Shown piece by piece: positions 62,905 through 64,000 of a stretch of 64,000 nt of DNA (position 1 is its first letter; each line of letters opens with the position of its first letter). The position numbers and the translations under genes are program-made. The stretch is from the NCBI GenBank assembly GCA_012295275.1, contig CM022674.1, forward strand, positions 16,944,897 through 17,008,896, given 5' to 3'. The notes under the pieces were generated by a model. The model did no database searches, had not been told where the DNA came from, and saw only the letters and a list, made by a program, of their open reading frames with translations. The DNA comes from Chrysomallon squamiferum. Taxonomy: Eukaryota; Mollusca; Gastropoda; Neomphalida; Peltospiridae.

Positions 62905-63647
62905 ATAAATAAATAAATAATTAAAAACAACAAAGGAAATAACCTAGAGGTACGTTTGCTCGTGGGATCTTAGCACTTAGATGTGTGTTACAGGCGAGAC
63001 GTAGGAATTACTTTCTGTTTCTGAAGGGTGACGTGGTTCAGAGAAATTAGTCCGGCACAGGTTTAAATAGAGAGAAAAACAAATAGTTTATTTATTTATT
63101 TGTTGTGATGAATTGTTATAGCTGTATATTTTACTAAGAGTTAATGAAAACATTCTAGTCTGGTGTTTTAACAAAATTTAACACTAGATATGTTAAAAAG
63201 TTAACCGGCATGTATAACACACCACTCTTAGTGTGTTCAGATTTTCTCTTTTTTTTTCTTTCTTTTTTCTGACAATGAATTCAAGAACTATAAACAATGT
63301 AGTTCATAGCTGTGGATTTTAGTTTTCTAAAATATATTTCTCAGCATACCTCTGTAAAAGGAATTAATTTCACATGATCTCTATCAGTAAGGACACACTG
63401 GGTTCGGAGACACTTCATCGGGGGAGCCCCACCTGTAAGTAAATTATATTAAGTTTATTATTTATTAAACATAAACTTAGCAACTGTTTGTTTATTTAAT
63501 TATGTATGACATGTAAATAAACGAAAATCAGATAAATAGATAAATTTGTATATTTGAATCATTAATTTTTACTTGTTTTATTTTTGGATTTAATTTGTGT
63601 TTAAAATGTAAACAGATGAATTATATACAAATACATTTTCAAGTATA

Positions 63648-63693
<46 letters not shown>

Positions 63694-64000
63694 AATATAT
63701 AATAATATATAATAATATGCAAATCTCTAAAATAATAACTGATGTTTCGAGACAGGATCCCAGGCTATAGGTGTACTTTATGTGTGTAGTCTGTTCACAG
63801 TATGTGTGTGTGTGTATATATAGTGTGTGTGTGTGGTCGTTATCATGACTAGGGGATTATAAGACTATGACAATGATTGGCAAATTTTAAATTGTGACAG
63901 TAATATATATATATATATATAGACACAAGATAAATAACATCAACAAGAGAACAGTTTGAGTTCATTATTTATATGCAGAATATGTCTCGTAATAATATGA
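61510..64000. other. Intron or intergenic, simple repeats
   Basis: Holds a TCA-rich patch at about 61,540-61,592, (AAT)n at 62,526-62,594, (TA)n at 62,788-62,818, (AAT)n at 62,856-62,902, (TG)n/(TA)n at 63,646-63,692 and further TG/TA patches to the end. One possible small exon at 63,388-63,434 is described with the secreted protein. Nothing else supported. Confidence 0.6.

Overview
The window is eukaryotic: AT-rich, with intron-split genes bounded by GT...AG and very dense microsatellites ((TC)n, (GA)n, (AAT)n, (TA)n, (GATA)n). The gene content (receptor-type kinase, multi-Ig transmembrane protein, SRCR proteins, PAN-fibrinogen lectins, ZNFX1-like fragment, furin-like protease) fits an invertebrate animal. 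A lophotrochozoan, probably a mollusc, is my best guess, but the sequence does not prove it.

Layout. (1) 1-14,075 is a large inverted duplication. The left arm (1 to about 6,088) and right arm (8,476 to about 14,075) carry the same exons of a transmembrane kinase in opposite orientation. Between them lie about 2.2 kb of left-only sequence and a 200-N gap (8,276-8,475). The right-hand kinase copy continues to 16,900 and contains the catalytic and activation segments. (2) 18,400-22,000 holds a minus-strand multi-Ig transmembrane protein. (3) 22,290-24,335 is a ZNFX1-like helicase/zinc-finger pseudogene. (4) 24,780-26,490 is a 27-nt-period repeat encoding a broken 9-residue repeat protein. (5) 27,579-28,978 holds furin/kexin-like catalytic exons with an in-frame stop. 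(6) 29,700-39,000 is a minus-strand cluster of intact and decaying SRCR exons, with a Gag-like relic and a dispersed direct repeat. (7) 37,756-58,738 is a second inverted duplication around a second 200-N gap (49,641-49,840). Each arm carries, from outside to centre, SRCR exons, a YWTD-propeller-like gene, a PAN-fibrinogen gene with a 3' minisatellite, and part of a transposon-derived integrase relic. (8) 58,740-64,000 is mostly simple repeat plus the first exon of a small secreted protein (61,293).

How it fits together. Most recognisable genes belong to families used in recognition or innate immunity (FReD lectins, SRCR, Ig receptors, ZNFX1). The window reads as a fast-evolving recognition-gene neighbourhood. 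In the second duplication the two arms differ sharply in function. Both PAN-FReD genes are intact and convergent, with variation concentrated in the PAN domain. The right-arm propeller copy is disabled, and the right-arm SRCR copy has lost a conserved cysteine. A recurrent local event is tandem duplication of exon-intron boundaries, seen in three unrelated genes plus one terminal exon that seeded a 3' minisatellite.

Limits. Exons were read by eye from frame, phase and splice sites. 5' exons, UTRs and alternative splice forms are mostly unresolved. The inverted structures are scaffolded across gaps and could be partly assembly-derived.
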